Shown here: one piece after another, positions 1-11,071 of the stretch
How positions within the stretch are numbered: the stretch's first letter is position 1
How the letters are laid out: each line of letters opens with the position of its first letter
Source of the DNA: Exobasidium rhododendri
Taxonomy: Eukaryota > Basidiomycota > Exobasidiomycetes > Exobasidiales > Exobasidiaceae
DNA length: 64,000 nucleotides
Assembly: GCA_026210745.1 (NCBI GenBank)
Contig: CP110630.1
Span: 3,782,001 to 3,846,000 of the forward strand
Direction: 5' to 3'
Program-made: the position numbers and the translations under genes
The notes under the pieces: model-generated
Told to the model about the DNA's origin: nothing
Databases searched by the model: none
What the model saw: only the letters and a program-made list of their open reading frames with translations

Positions 1-164
1 CGTGATCTGCTCAAGCTACGCAATCATCTTAGCAAGTCTCATCGCAGTAGTGCCAGCGCCTTTGACTGAAACGACCTTGGCTCTCCCAAAAGGTCAATGG
101 CAGATCACTCGTAACTTGCCTGGAGCAGCCAAAGTGCGATTGACAGCATCACGTCACTCTGATA

Positions 165-2614
165 ATGACTAATCAAGACTCGGCAGAGGCGTCCTCCTCA
201 TCATCGTCATCACTACCTCCCACTCACCACAACGACCAGAGGTTTGAGAGCCCCAGACGCTCGACGGACGGCAGGCATGATCGCTCCATTCGACCTCTCG
301 GAAGCGCGAAAAGGCAAGGCCGATCTCGAACACCGACCCCATCCAACCCTCATCCGAGTCATCCTGGTACAGGCTCCTGGAGCAATGGCAACAGGAGCAT
401 GAGAGATCACGTCGCGAATCATCTGAACTTCGGTGGGCCAAATCTGAGTGCTGCTTTTCATAATAGGGTAACCGGCGGAAGATCGTCGACACCGTACTCG
501 CCAACTCTGTCGTCGACTCGATCTCGCTCTACGCAGGCACACACAGAACGAAGACCGTGGTTTCCCTACCCTGCACCCAACCTCCTCTCCGACATGCAGC
601 ACAAACGTGCTTCCTCCTCGTCGGCTCGTCGCATTTCCAATCAGTCGACTGATTCACTGTCGTCCAACTCAAATGCTTCCACTTCTTCGGCCTCGTCGTA
701 CAATTCAGAGGATATCACCACTCGCTTGAACAGGAGGGCGGCTAGCGCTGAACCAGAACAGTACAGTCAAGCTGCTTCAAGAGGCAGATTGATGAGGAAC
801 GGTTCCAAAGGGAGCAAGTCGAGCATCAAGGAGTCCAGTATAGAAGAAGTCAAGGCCAGTGTAGAAGATCGGAACAGCGGTGGGGGATCCTCTTCGTCCG
901 ACGAAGAAAAGGAGCGAGCTCACTTCAAGAGCGTCCTTCGAGCATTCGACTCGTATCTGTCCCATTCGGTGAGTGTGTGGTTTAGTCGAAAGCTAGTGAA
1001 GAAAGACCACTGAAAATCCACATTGCGGCATTAGCTAGCTGCGAACAATGCAAGGAGAAGGTCTTTCTACTCACTGCCTCGATCGCACAGATTGCTACTC
1101 TCTTCACTAGGATCCCCTCTGCCTGTTCCACTGCTCGGAAGGGAAGGCGGGAAGGATAGCGACGAAGGATCGCTCGTCGTTGCAGGGAGGGGCTTTAAAG
1201 CAAGGTTAGACGAAGTCGACGATCGAATACGAAGAAATGCCGACGTCCTAGCTCAAATCGTCGATGACTCACGGAGCTTCCTGGGAGAAGGGGGAGCAGA
1301 AGAAGGAGCAGAAGGAGCGGGAGGGGAAGCAGGAGGGGAAACGGGAGGGAAAAAGAGAGTAGGGCCGCAAAAGGCAAACACGAATCCCGAGGAGTCACAG
1401 AAAGATGATAAGAGCCTAGCTGAAGAAAAAGGCAAGCTTTCTGAAGTGATGCGAGAGGAAGGCAAAGGAACAGTCGAGCACGGCAGGGCCACATCTGGCG
1501 ATAGAAAGGAAGACAAGAGCGATAGACCACTGCAAAGTCGGCCTCCTCGTCCGCGGATACCAAATCACGACCTGGACAAGGTAAGGAGTACAGTGAAACA
1601 ATTTGTGAGAGACTGGAGTCATGAAGGATTGTCGGAAAGGGAAGCAGCATACGATCCAATCTTGGATGCCTTGGAGAGCTCGTTCAAGCATGTGTCTTCT
1701 GCTCAACGTACGCAACTTCGTGTGTTGGTTCCTGGAGCAGGACTGGGAAGGCTGGCATTTGAAATTGCATGGCTTGGATTCAGCTGTCAGGGCAATGAGT
1801 TCAGGTGAGGTGTATCGTCGTGGATGCCGTTCCAGAGAAGAAGATACTCATCGTTCCGCCTTTACAACCTCTGCAGCTTCTACATGCTTCTTGCTTCCCA
1901 CTTCATCCTCAACAAGACGACACGAATCAATCAGCACGTCGTCTACCCTTTCATCCATTCATCTTCTAATTGGCGAACAGCAGATGACATGCTTCGAGCT
2001 ATCCAGATCCCTGACATTAATCCATCTGATCTGCCCTCTCACGTCGACTTCTCCATGGTAGCAGGCGAGGTGAGTAGAGTGGAAAGTAGAGGCACCTTAG
2101 ATGAAAGGTCACTGAAATTCTTTGCCTCCCTCATCCTTCCCCTCTCTACCTCGTCGATAGTTCATCGAAGTCTATTCTAAGAGGCAGGAAAAGGCGGCTT
2201 GGGATGCAGTCACGACTTGCTTCTTCATCGATACAGCTCATAATCTGGCCAGATACCTCGAAGTGATCAATCACGTCCTCGTCATGGGAGGGATTTGGAT
2301 AAACGTAGGCCCGCTCCTGTGGCACTTTGAAGGCGCTGCCAGTGGCGACCTTAGTATTGAACTGACCCTTGACGAGGTGCTTGGCTTGATCGAGTTGATG
2401 GGATTCCACATTGAGGTGAGGACGAACACCGGCAGACGTGAGCGTTTCCAGTGCTGACAAGAGGCTGTATCCGATCCCTTTTCTGCAGTCTCAGCGAACT
2501 TTGCAGCTTCAGTCTTATACCGGCAACCAGGCTTCTATGCTGTCCTACCAATACTTGCCCGAATTCTGGATAGCTCGAAAGATCCGAGAGGTAGCCCCCG
2601 CTAGTGCTGTATAG
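165..2614 (+). CDS. N2227-type (carnosine N-methyltransferase-like) SAM methyltransferase
   Basis: Predicted S-adenosylmethionine-dependent methyltransferase of the N2227 family, whose animal member methylates carnosine. Exons read as 165-968, about 1091/1155-1804, 1877-2069, 2161-2415 and 2489-2614, about 690 aa. The first 230 residues are Ser/Arg-rich and look disordered. The family core follows: HFKSVLRAFDSYLSH at the end of exon 1, the SAM-binding motif VLVPGAGLGRLAFEIA before 1804, then FIDTAHNLARYLEVI and GGIWINVGPLLWHFE in exon 4 and a YTGNQASMLSYQY strand in exon 5. Introns 2-4 keep phase with GT-AG ends. The first intron does not: the obvious donor at 969 is phase 0, but acceptors at 1090 and 1110 give other phases; an acceptor ending at 1154 would fit. 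Family assignment is firm; the fungal substrate is unknown. Confidence 0.85.
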
Positions 2615-2697
2615 ATCATCCGCCCCCCTCCCCTTGCTATCTTGCCATGTACATCTCTGCATCTGCATCACTCATATACTTCCTAAGAATATACGCC

Positions 2698-3310
2698 TCA
2701 GGCGTCTTCGTGCAGTGCTTTCAAGATCTCCGACTTGACCTTGTCCTTGTCCAGGCGATGCCGCGCAATTTCTGCTCAAGATGAGGTCCGTGTCAGCAAA
2801 CGCGCACTTCTGAGCAAAGGCAGCAGCATGGCTTTACAAACCTTTTCCATGGAGATGTAAGACGGGGATGTCTGTTTGTCATTGACAGCAGGGGAACAAA
2901 CAAGGAGGTCAGTCGTCGCCGCGCACTTCATCCAATCCTCCTACTTTCATCCGGCCTCTGTTCACTTTTATCCACCTCGCGCAGCAAACGACTTTCATCC
3001 TCCATGCCTTTACTATGTGCAATTCACCCCCTTCCCCTTACTAACCGTATTGATACATTCTTCTCCACCTCTTTGCGTCAGCGAGACTGTCATCGCGAAT
3101 GTTGTACTCCTTCCATTCAAAGCTGACATCCTTGGCAAGATCCACAAGCACAGCCTTTGCCATGTCACATAGTTGACATTCGGTTCCGGTGTACAGTGTC
3201 AGCGCAGGACGTGGCTTCCTCTTGACCGGCGAGAGCGTGGAAAGGGAGCGGAAAGATCGGGACATGGACGAGACAGATCTGAAGTGCGGGAAATATATTG
3301 CCCTTGACAA
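2698..3310 (-). CDS. Glutaredoxin-like protein (DUF836 / YDR286C-type), probably mitochondrial
   Basis: Small thioredoxin-fold protein of 122 aa in three exons: 3310-3046, 2871-2842 (30 nt) and 2771-2698. All junctions are GT-AG and the sum is an exact multiple of three. The fold core begins with ALTLYTGTECQLCDMAKAVL, giving a redox CxxC (CQLC), followed by the cis-Pro strand IPVLHLHGKEIARHRL split across exons 2 and 3, and a helix ending KALHEDA. The first ~35 residues are rich in Arg and Ser without acids, as in a mitochondrial presequence; a second Met at residue 16 is an alternative start. The family is widespread in fungi but poorly studied, so a general thiol-redox role is all that can be said. 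Confidence 0.8.
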
Positions 3311-4431
3311 GGCCGAGGAATGGCCAAAGCTCGGGATATGGTAGAGCGATTGAAGAAGATTCGATCAATTGTGGATCGGGGTCAAAATTTCAATGTGGAC
3401 AATAAAGCAAGATTCAACTGCCGTGATGTTGAGTAGAGATATCCAACGAAGGATGACAGTCCATCTGTATCCACTTCATGTACTACTCACTTCGTGCCTC
3501 GGGTGACGCGGGGCGTGGGCGAAGATATTGATCAAGAAAGGCTACTTCGCTAGAGTAGAGCCTAGGATCAATGCGGCTACGACACGCCCCAAGATTGTGT
3601 GGTATACTTGCTTACTAAGGAGACAGGGAACGCGCGGCTTTCGGGAGACGAGGTGCTGTGCCTGACGTTTGAAGTGGGCACGGAGACAAAATAGAAGCAA
3701 GGCAAGGACATCGTATACACCAACCGTGGACGTTGTCCAGTGTGAGGGAAAGAGTGGTACTGCATCGATCGGGGTGGGAATAAATTGTGACAATAGATGA
3801 TGAAGAATGACTGTACGGAGTGAATTAGCAGGTACCTTCACAGCGTAGCCACCGTTTGCTTGTGGGGCCTTCTTTTGTCCTTTTTTCACACCCTGTCATG
3901 ACTGGCGACTGAATTCATCCTCTCTTCCGGATGCCTGGCTCAGGAACGACAACATTTCCTCTTTCGTTGTGGCGCAGCCTCCTGCAAGGTGATCATCGAG
4001 CATCCATCGAGGCAGGACTGAAGTCATTTTCTGCCATGCGGTAGAAAATGCTCACCGAGAAGCGATCCGAGCGTTTAGTGTATACCTCCTATGGCTTTCG
4101 AACTTTTTGCCGTACGTTTATCCCCTTTCCCTCTTCCGATTCGCATCGGGAGCCTAAACCTTATCTGCTGATTACTCTCGTGATGGATCCTTGTACCCTA
4201 CTGACGGGAGCATTTGTTGTGTCACCGCCAGATGGAAAGAAGATCGGAAGATCCGGAGTAGAACTTGGCAACTTTGGCGCCCGCCTTTGGAACTCTTAAT
4301 GGACATTCGTCATAGACACTTTTCCTATTGCTATATAAGAGGCTTGCTGACATGGCCCCTCGGTGTCGTCCGATTAAAATCCTCCTTCGTCCTGGCCTCG
4401 TACAGATTCAGACCCCATCCCTACCTTATTC
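3311..4431 (-). other. Unresolved stretch with coding-like fragments on the minus strand
   Basis: No complete gene could be built here. On the minus strand several pieces read like exons: one from about 4020 to 3897 (starts MTSVLPRWMLDDHL), in the same frame but separated by TGA from GVKKGQKKAPQANGGYAVK, which ends at a GT donor near 3839; a piece with RIDPRLYSSEVAFLDQYL ending at a consensus donor (GTGAGTAG) near 3495; and a possible last exon ending near 3367. Their phases do not join cleanly, and I recognise no family. It may be a small gene with unusual splicing, a decayed gene, or chance. The plus strand from about 4040 is probably promoter and 5' UTR of the zinc-cluster gene. Confidence 0.25.
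4332..4339 (+). promoter_or_regulatory. TATA box candidate for the zinc-cluster regulator gene
   Basis: A TATATAAG sequence lies about 93 bp upstream of the ATG at 4432. The distance suits a fungal TATA element, but no start-site data support it. Confidence 0.4.
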
Positions 4432-7158
4432 ATGCTCCCGCTCTCTGTCACGCCGAAGCTGCACACGGCACTTCCTTTGCTATGGCAGGATACTTACGCA
4501 CATCGTCCTGCTGCTCCTCCAAGATCTCTTAGCAACAATGAAGCTTACAACGCATCTGCAAAATCCTACTCTCAATCACCAAACAGACGAGATACCATGT
4601 TATTCCCCGATTCTCACCCCGTCTATCAACGAATTCAGCTCGATCTCTCTACTACAATGACGAGGGGCAACGGGCCAGAGAGAAATTCCGCTCGTTCCTT
4701 TGCACGCTTGTCGCCGCCGATAGCACTTCCCCTAGACGCAATCGCAAGTCGACCTGCATCGATCTATCGACATCACTCCCATCCTTTGCAAGCTCTCTAC
4801 GACAACGACAGGTCAACGCAGAGCTATACCCCACCTACCCCTGGCGCATCGGAAAGCGGCAGGTCATATACGCCTTCACGACTGCTCATGCACCTCCCTC
4901 CACCACCTTCTTTCTTTCAGACACAGACGACCAGACTGGACTTCTCGCGCATGGACCGGGACAACAAGCGGATCAGGATCTCCAGAGCGTGCCAAAATTG
5001 CAAGTTCAAAAAGACACGGTGCGATGTCGTTGGCGCGATGCCCCATCATTCGTCCGGTCAGACAGACAGTAGAAACAGATCAAACAGTGCTGCCACATCC
5101 AACCAGCAGGAAGGAGACACTAGTAAGACGGACATGGTCGTTGTGCAGTCATGTACCACTTGCACTCGTAACGGGTTAGAATGCCTTTTCACCAAGAAGC
5201 AACTCAAGAGAGGGCCAAGTAAAGGGTACATCAAGGAACTAGAGCGACGACTGTATTCTCTAGAAAATCAAAGAGACAGTCACCTTTCGTCGCAAAGAAG
5301 AGACTTTGCAGATCTCACTGAAGTCGAGGACGACGTGGTGGAGGAAGAGGGGCCAGACAAGCGGCGGGCAAGGACGGAGCATGCGTCGATGGAGAAGATA
5401 CTTCAGTCGGCTCATGATGATGGGGAAGAGGGGGAGTTCTCTCGAGAAGACGTACGCCCCTTGCACACTTCTGCGCATGACATTTCAAAGCGAGACATGC
5501 ACAACAACGATGAAGTCGACAACTTCTATTATTCTTGCAACGCGCACCTTTCTTCTCCCGCACACAGTTCGCCTCCAGAGCGTCCTGATGCGGGCGATTC
5601 AAAGGGAAGAGGCACGGAAATAACAGCCTTTTCGAGGTCCCCTCTTGCTCTTTGCCTTCCCATACTGGATCCAGACGATCTTTCCGATGTGGACGGGCTA
5701 GCAGCCACGCAAGAAGACATGCTAGTGCAAGCGTTAGCACTCCTCACTGATGCAGTAGAGACGGAGAGCGGCTCTTCTCCTTCTTCGATGTCGTCGTCAT
5801 CGTCATCGGCGGCGCTACCTCACCACGGCAGGTCCTCTCTTAGCCATGATCAAGCTTTACAACTTGTCATCGGCCGAGCCATTTTTGACGATCAAGATGG
5901 CATAAGTCCTGCGGCAGTCAAGAGCACATTCCCTTCACCGTCGCCTTCTACTCCGCAATCGAGCGCGAAGTCCCTTCGAGCAATGCAAAAGATGGCCACT
6001 TCACACCTCGATTTGCAAGCGGATACTTTGATGCTTTGCTATCTGGATGCATTGCGTAGAGGTCAAGCAAACGATGCTCTTCTCGCAGCGGCAGTCGCCA
6101 AGTCGACGATGATAAAGGGTCCTTTAAGTGAAGCAAGGATGGGCAGGAGAGTGGTGTTGATGGTGATGGATCGATGGCATGCCACTGGTTTCCATTCAAG
6201 ATTTCACATACCCAGCAGCAGCATTACGGGTAACAACAAAGACCATACGGCCCTTCTACATGCTCTGCCAGCTGCAAGCAGGCAGCCGCAATCTGTTGCC
6301 TCGGTATGTCTTCGAGCAGCCATGCTGTTTGGCCTGTTCAGAGAAACTCTGGAGGCTTGTCCTCGAATGGGTGTACGGGTGGCCAACATAGATGTTGAGG
6401 CGATGTTGCGTGACATGCAGCTAGACGACGACAGCGATGCATCAGATGGAGCGGACAACTACGGCTCGCAAGAAATGAGGCCAAGTATTCGCAACGCTCT
6501 ACGAGCCTATCATGCCCTCTACCAGCTTGCTCATATCGTCGAAAGGGAAGGTCGATTGGAAGGAGTGATTACACTGGAGTCCGTTGACAAGAAGTTGCAG
6601 TTAATTGAAGGGATCATGTCCGTCGGTGTCAGTGGCGCTGTCATTAATGCTGCTTCCCAGCTCGCGTCGTCCTATCTATCTCCAGTCATACTCTCGATTG
6701 CCAGCGTCTTGCTGTCATGGCTCAGTCGAATGATTACCCTGAAAGCACGCGAGATCCTGACGTCCACCAATTCCTCCTTTGAAGTCAGTTGTCGACTTCA
6801 GACATTGGAATACCTTCGAAGGAAGATCTACGGTTGGCTTCGCTTGATTAGCACTCTCTGCCGCGACATTGATCGACCAACAGAGCCATGCAGCTTTTCT
6901 CTACTACACGCAAGAGTGGTCTTATTCGCCAACGCAAACGTCGACTACCTCTCCAAGATTGGCGACCTGGGGGCCAAGATCACCAGCATCGATGACTTAG
7001 GAGCATCCACTCCTATTCGAGAGGAATTCGATGTCATCCGAAGAGATGCAAACGGGATACTACATGCCTTCATCGACCGCGGTCCCTTGGGCTCGGTTCT
7101 ATCGACTACCCTTCCCGGCGATGCCTATCACCTGCTAGCCAGAACATCATCGACGTAG
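4432..7158 (+). CDS. Zn2Cys6 binuclear-cluster transcription factor, Rgt1-like
   Basis: Intronless 908-aa nuclear regulator. The zinc cluster is at residues 187-251: Cys187, 190, 197, 241, 244 and 251. After it comes LKRGPSKGYIKELERRL, the RGPSKGY signature seen next to the cluster of yeast Rgt1-type glucose-responsive repressors, running into a short coiled coil. The spacer between Cys197 and Cys241 is 43 residues, far longer than the usual 5-12, and is Ser/Asn/Gln-rich. Residues 280-420 are acidic and Ser-rich; the C-terminal third is helical, in the place of a fungal middle-homology region. Start choice is uncertain: in-frame ATGs also occur at 4597 and 4657. The 3' end converges with the AIM3-like gene, leaving 116 bp. 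Targets are unknown; a role in sugar-responsive control is inference from the motif. Confidence 0.8.
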   Translation: MLPLSVTPKLHTALPLLWQDTYAHRPAAPPRSLSNNEAYNASAKSYSQSPNRRDTMLFPDSHPVYQRIQLDLSTTMTRGNGPERNSARSFARLSPPIALPLDAIASRPASIYRHHSHPLQALYDNDRSTQSYTPPTPGASESGRSYTPSRLLMHLPPPPSFFQTQTTRLDFSRMDRDNKRIRISRACQNCKFKKTRCDVVGAMPHHSSGQTDSRNRSNSAATSNQQEGDTSKTDMVVVQSCTTCTRNGLECLFTKKQLKRGPSKGYIKELERRLYSLENQRDSHLSSQRRDFADLTEVEDDVVEEEGPDKRRARTEHASMEKILQSAHDDGEEGEFSREDVRPLHTSAHDISKRDMHNNDEVDNFYYSCNAHLSSPAHSSPPERPDAGDSKGRGTEITAFSRSPLALCLPILDPDDLSDVDGLAATQEDMLVQALALLTDAVETESGSSPSSMSSSSSSAALPHHGRSSLSHDQALQLVIGRAIFDDQDGISPAAVKSTFPSPSPSTPQSSAKSLRAMQKMATSHLDLQADTLMLCYLDALRRGQANDALLAAAVAKSTMIKGPLSEARMGRRVVLMVMDRWHATGFHSRFHIPSSSITGNNKDHTALLHALPAASRQPQSVASVCLRAAMLFGLFRETLEACPRMGVRVANIDVEAMLRDMQLDDDSDASDGADNYGSQEMRPSIRNALRAYHALYQLAHIVEREGRLEGVITLESVDKKLQLIEGIMSVGVSGAVINAASQLASSYLSPVILSIASVLLSWLSRMITLKAREILTSTNSSFEVSCRLQTLEYLRRKIYGWLRLISTLCRDIDRPTEPCSFSLLHARVVLFANANVDYLSKIGDLGAKITSIDDLGASTPIREEFDVIRRDANGILHAFIDRGPLGSVLSTTLPGDAYHLLARTSST

Positions 7159-7274
7159 TACATCTCAGCCACTCACATACCCGAGAGATCTTGCCTATCA
7201 CCCCTATCGCTAGGCCTTTCCTTCCCCATTCAAACATGTAATCAGTTCACCACTTCCCTCCTCACATGATGTCC

Positions 7275-9569
7275 CTATGCTAATTGCTCCCAGCCCGGCA
7301 AAGACGGTGGCCAAGACGGAGTCACAGGCCCTCCCAGATACTCGGCTTCCCATACTGGACGGTAGATCCAGATGTCGCCCTTTGTGAAGCTGTCTCGACC
7401 GAGGTCGTAAGTAGCTCTAGAAGGGGCCTTTCCCGCGCTTTGTTCAATTACTGTGATAGAGTCTAATTCCCAAGGCGACAGACTGGGCTGCTCGTCCACC
7501 ACTTCTTGACGATCGTCGTCGAGTGCCGTATTGATGGGCCCGTCCTGCCACAGTACTCGAATTTTTTCACTGCAACCAGTACATCCAACAACGTCTTGAC
7601 CATTCTGTAAGTGTTTTTCATCAATGTAGAATCCACTTCCACAACGACAAGGATAATGGAACATCATCGAGTCTGGATCTGCCGACTCCACCAAGTCGAA
7701 GGAGTCCAAGTCTACCTGGGCAGTGAGTCGATCCACATTAGAACTCGATCCTTGCCGTCCTACTCTTGCATCGTAGTCAGCTCGAAGAGTGGCATCAGAG
7801 AGCGTCGCATGCGCCTCGTTCAACCTTTGAATAAAGTTATCTTGAACACCGCCTTGCTTGTCTGGGTGATGCCTACGGGCGCCCTGAAGGTAGGCAGCGC
7901 GGATCGCTGGCTGCCCTGCGGTTCTTGCCACTCCCAGTATCGAGTAAAAGTCTTCCTCTCCACGGTCACCAGAATCCGTTTGCTCTTCTATTCTTTTGGG
8001 CAACGGAGAGTCTTGCACAATGATGGCCGTGTGCTCGGGTGAGCCCAAAATCACATAGGAGCCAGCTGGACTACCTTTCAGTCTACATTTGGCGCTCTTC
8101 CACTCGACAATGTCACCACGCCTAACGCCTCCGCCTCGACTGCCAAAACGGTCTCCTCCTCTCCACCTTCCACACTGCCCTTTGACCTCGTCTGCCTTCC
8201 CAGCGAACAGCAGGAAGCCGTGCGTCCGTCCAATCGTCTTCATCAATCGATTTCCTTCTGTCAGACCAGCCTTCTCATTTGTGTAGGTGATAGCATCTGC
8301 CGCCAGTGTCCAACACTCTCCATCTCCAACGGGGGTCCGGTTCCTTTCATTCGTCTCTGCAAAACCAGCTATCCAATCTCCGAATCCTCGACTTGCTTCT
8401 GCCAGTCTTCCTTCATCATTCCAAGCTTCTGGAGGCTGTTTGTATGCAACTTGACAGCGCACGCTTCTTGCAGGGTCCGTCTGATCCCAGCTGACTTTCC
8501 ACCAAAGACAGCTGAGATCGGCAAAGAGTGATCCCCCAAGTAGGGAGTGGTCATTACCCCGATACATGGACGAAGTAGAGTAAGATACATCGCTTCGTCC
8601 CTTGATGGACAAAGGTATTGCATTCGGTTGCAGATACCAAGCCCGAGGGCCGCTCCAGTCCGGAAAGGAGTCAGGATAGCAAAGGAACGTGGCACATGTC
8701 AAAGCAGTGCATAGCTCTGTAGTAGGTAGTGAAGAAGCCGAAAGTCGTGGATAGGAGGGTGAGGACGATGCTGTAGATGATGAGGGAATAGAGGAAGGAG
8801 CAGGATTGGCCGTGGATGACTCAAACATGCTTGCTTTTGCGCCGGGACCGCTTGGTTTTGAAGGCTCTTTAGTAGCTTTGGCCTGAACAAAAGATGTGTC
8901 GTCAGCGGATAACGGCTTTCTGCTGTTTCGTGGATGTAATTCACCGGCTGACGACAACGAGCCGGATCGAGCCTCAAAGAACTAATAAAAGACCGGAGTA
9001 GCTTCAGTAACTTTTGGCAAGAAGCTCACAGGCGTCTGCTGTCTTCTCACCTCATCTAAGAGAAGGAAGAAAGCCTGCTTGTCTTCTTCTGTGAATTTCG
9101 AGAATTCTATGTGATTGGTACCTGAAGTAGGGGCCACCGCGCTTCCATACGTCGGTGGAGGCCTGTCTGTCCCGGCTTCGTTGTCCATCCGACGAGGTAG
9201 AGGAGGTCCAGGAGCTTTGCTCCGAGCAAGCGGAGCAGGAGCGCCACTGATGCTGGTCCCCCCGCGTGAAGGTGGTGGAGGAGGTGGCCCCTTTCCGCCA
9301 ACGGAGCTGGAAGGTCCCTTAGGTAGATTATCAAGTCTGCCAGCTCTTTGAGGGACAACGCTAGTCTGATGTGCTTCGTCTGTCGCAGCAACCGGCCTGG
9401 TTCTCTCCCAACGATCATCTTTTCCTCTCGCCAAATTTAAGCGTTCCGTCATGGAAGTGCCTGAACCGGAAGCAGCGGCATCTCGAGTGGAGCTGTACTT
9501 TTTGCTTGCTGCAGAGCTCCAATCGTCCAGCTTGTCCATATGCTTCTTCATTGGATTATAAGGAGCCAT
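7275..9569 (-). CDS. AIM3/BBC1-type actin-patch protein with an embedded Dph4-like J-domain + CSL zinc finger
   Basis: Two exons, 9569-9051 and 8981-7275, give 741 aa. Start is the ATG at 9569. The N-terminus resembles AIM3/BBC1 proteins: helical start, proline-rich stretch, then HIEFSKFTEEDKQAFFLLLDEFFEAR across the intron in two halves. The C-terminal cysteine-proteinase-fold region of that family follows (RAWYLQPNAIPLS, ECWTLAADAI, IGRTHGFLLF, GRWRGGD, RRGDIVEWKSAK, PEHTAIIVQD). It is then interrupted at about residue 505 by a complete Dph4-like module: J domain (EEDFYSILGV at 515, HPD at 545-547) and CSL zinc finger (CxC at 618/620, CxxC at 640/643). The AIM3 domain resumes at 673 with SPWELDSITVIEQS and ends WIYRPVWEAEYLGG. 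Dph4 feeds electrons/iron into diphthamide synthesis; BBC1 acts at actin patches. The frame is open throughout. Confidence 0.85.
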
Positions 9570-9691
9570 GCTGAACGAGAGAAAGGGACGGGAGAGGAGC
9601 GTGTAGAGGGAGAAAGACGACCGGTAGCCATCGACCGTTGCAAGCAACGCACGGCTCCACCCAGGACGCCAAGAGAGCTCCCAAGGAGAAT

Positions 9692-9722
9692 TACCATGCG
9701 CTACCACTAGTAAATACACGTG
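9692..9722. repeat. Left copy of a 31-bp perfect inverted repeat
   Basis: This segment is the exact reverse complement of 11090-11120. It includes an ACTAGT palindrome and ends in a CACGTG E-box at 9717-9722. It lies 123 bp upstream of the AIM3-like start codon. No target-site duplication is obvious on the outer side. Confidence 0.9.
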
Positions 9723-10097
9723 ATTTCGGGAACGTGAAAACACCCGATTGACGCTCTCCTGGCCCCTATTTGCGCCCTCTGACGCCGCAGGCATGACCAT
9801 GCACTCCTATCGGATTACCCCCCCTATGTAACTTAGACGCTCTGATGAAATTTGATGAAGTTTTCCTATAAGAGAAGATGGTGTGTCGGTTTTGTGCGCG
9901 TCCAAAAAGCTATCACTGAAAAATACGAGCTACGCCATCATTTTTTAGAAATTTTGCACCATGGTATGAGCGGTATCTTGTTTTGCAGCATACTCTAATT
10001 AATAATATACAAATTTAAAAGCAGAAAACGATACAGAAGATAGTAATGAACAACTTTTACTAGGTACAAAATTGCTTTTAAGGTGTGTCAAGCCCAG

Positions 10098-10171
10098 AAT
10101 CATGCTGATCGGGTACACCATTGAAAATGGCCTTGAAAAGCTACAAAGGCCATTTACTCGTCAGCATGATT
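10098..10171. repeat. Two-stem inverted repeat (hairpin-forming)
   Basis: 10098-10108 pairs perfectly with 10161-10171 (11 bp), and 10124-10134 pairs with 10145-10155 (10 bp or more), leaving a 10-nt loop and an asymmetric internal loop. It lies in the AT-rich non-coding block. It might be a folded RNA, a terminator or a transposon-derived structure; nothing shows transcription. Confidence 0.65.
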
Positions 10172-11071
10172 AAAACTTGGCTGTTTTTTAGCTTTAAATC
10201 GTTTTTCCTACTAATTTCGGACATATCTGTAAAGTATGGATTCAGCACAACGTCTATCAGATAAGATAGCAAAATCGGGTCGTTTTAGGACCGTGAAACT
10301 GCCATAATGACCCAAATTTGACCATTTTACCATCTACGAAGCTCATTTGTGTGATCTGCAGGCTCTTTTAGGGCAAATAGTATTAATAGCATACATTGCT
10401 CTGATATACAGCTAAAACATCTACTAAGTCCCAAAATACAACATTTTGACAAAAGAAGGAGATAATTGAAGTCAAGTCTGTTTTTGGGGGTCAATTAAAG
10501 TGAGGTTGAGAAACTTGTACCGACACGCCTTTATTGAGAACAAATGGTCATTCTAAATGAATGGAGTGCTAGATACAATACTTAGGATGCTATATACAAG
10601 TTTTCGAAGCTTAAAACCATTGCGCTGAGGCAACAGAGCTAGAATCGCGTAAACTTTGTACCGTGACCATGACTTTTTTTGTAGTATTGACCCTTCTGGC
10701 GTAGTGGCTCAATACCTCTATACCTCCTCTCTTTCATATGTATCTTCTCATTTTTTTTAACACTTCATATATATAATACTATACTTTTCTACATTGTATC
10801 AAAGTCTCAATCTCATTGAACAACGTTATGGTAGTACCGTTATTGCCATCAATACACCGTGTATGGTGTTCGCGTTCCCGGGACTTTTTGACTGGTTTTT
10901 AAGGGCCTAATAAAATTTCACACTTAGAGCAGCTCACTCAAAACGGCATGTTTCACACTTTTTGTTTCAGACAAGGTTGCTCAAAATTTTCATACAATTC
11001 TATTTTGTTAGGAGCTATTCTACATTGGACAAGCGGTCATGGTGATACAGCATGTCGTACACGGCGTATTC

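Noticed and set aside
9880-10530. GGTGTGTCGGT and its rough reverse complement as ends of a smaller element
   Set aside because: Only about 8-9 bases match; not enough to call terminal repeats.
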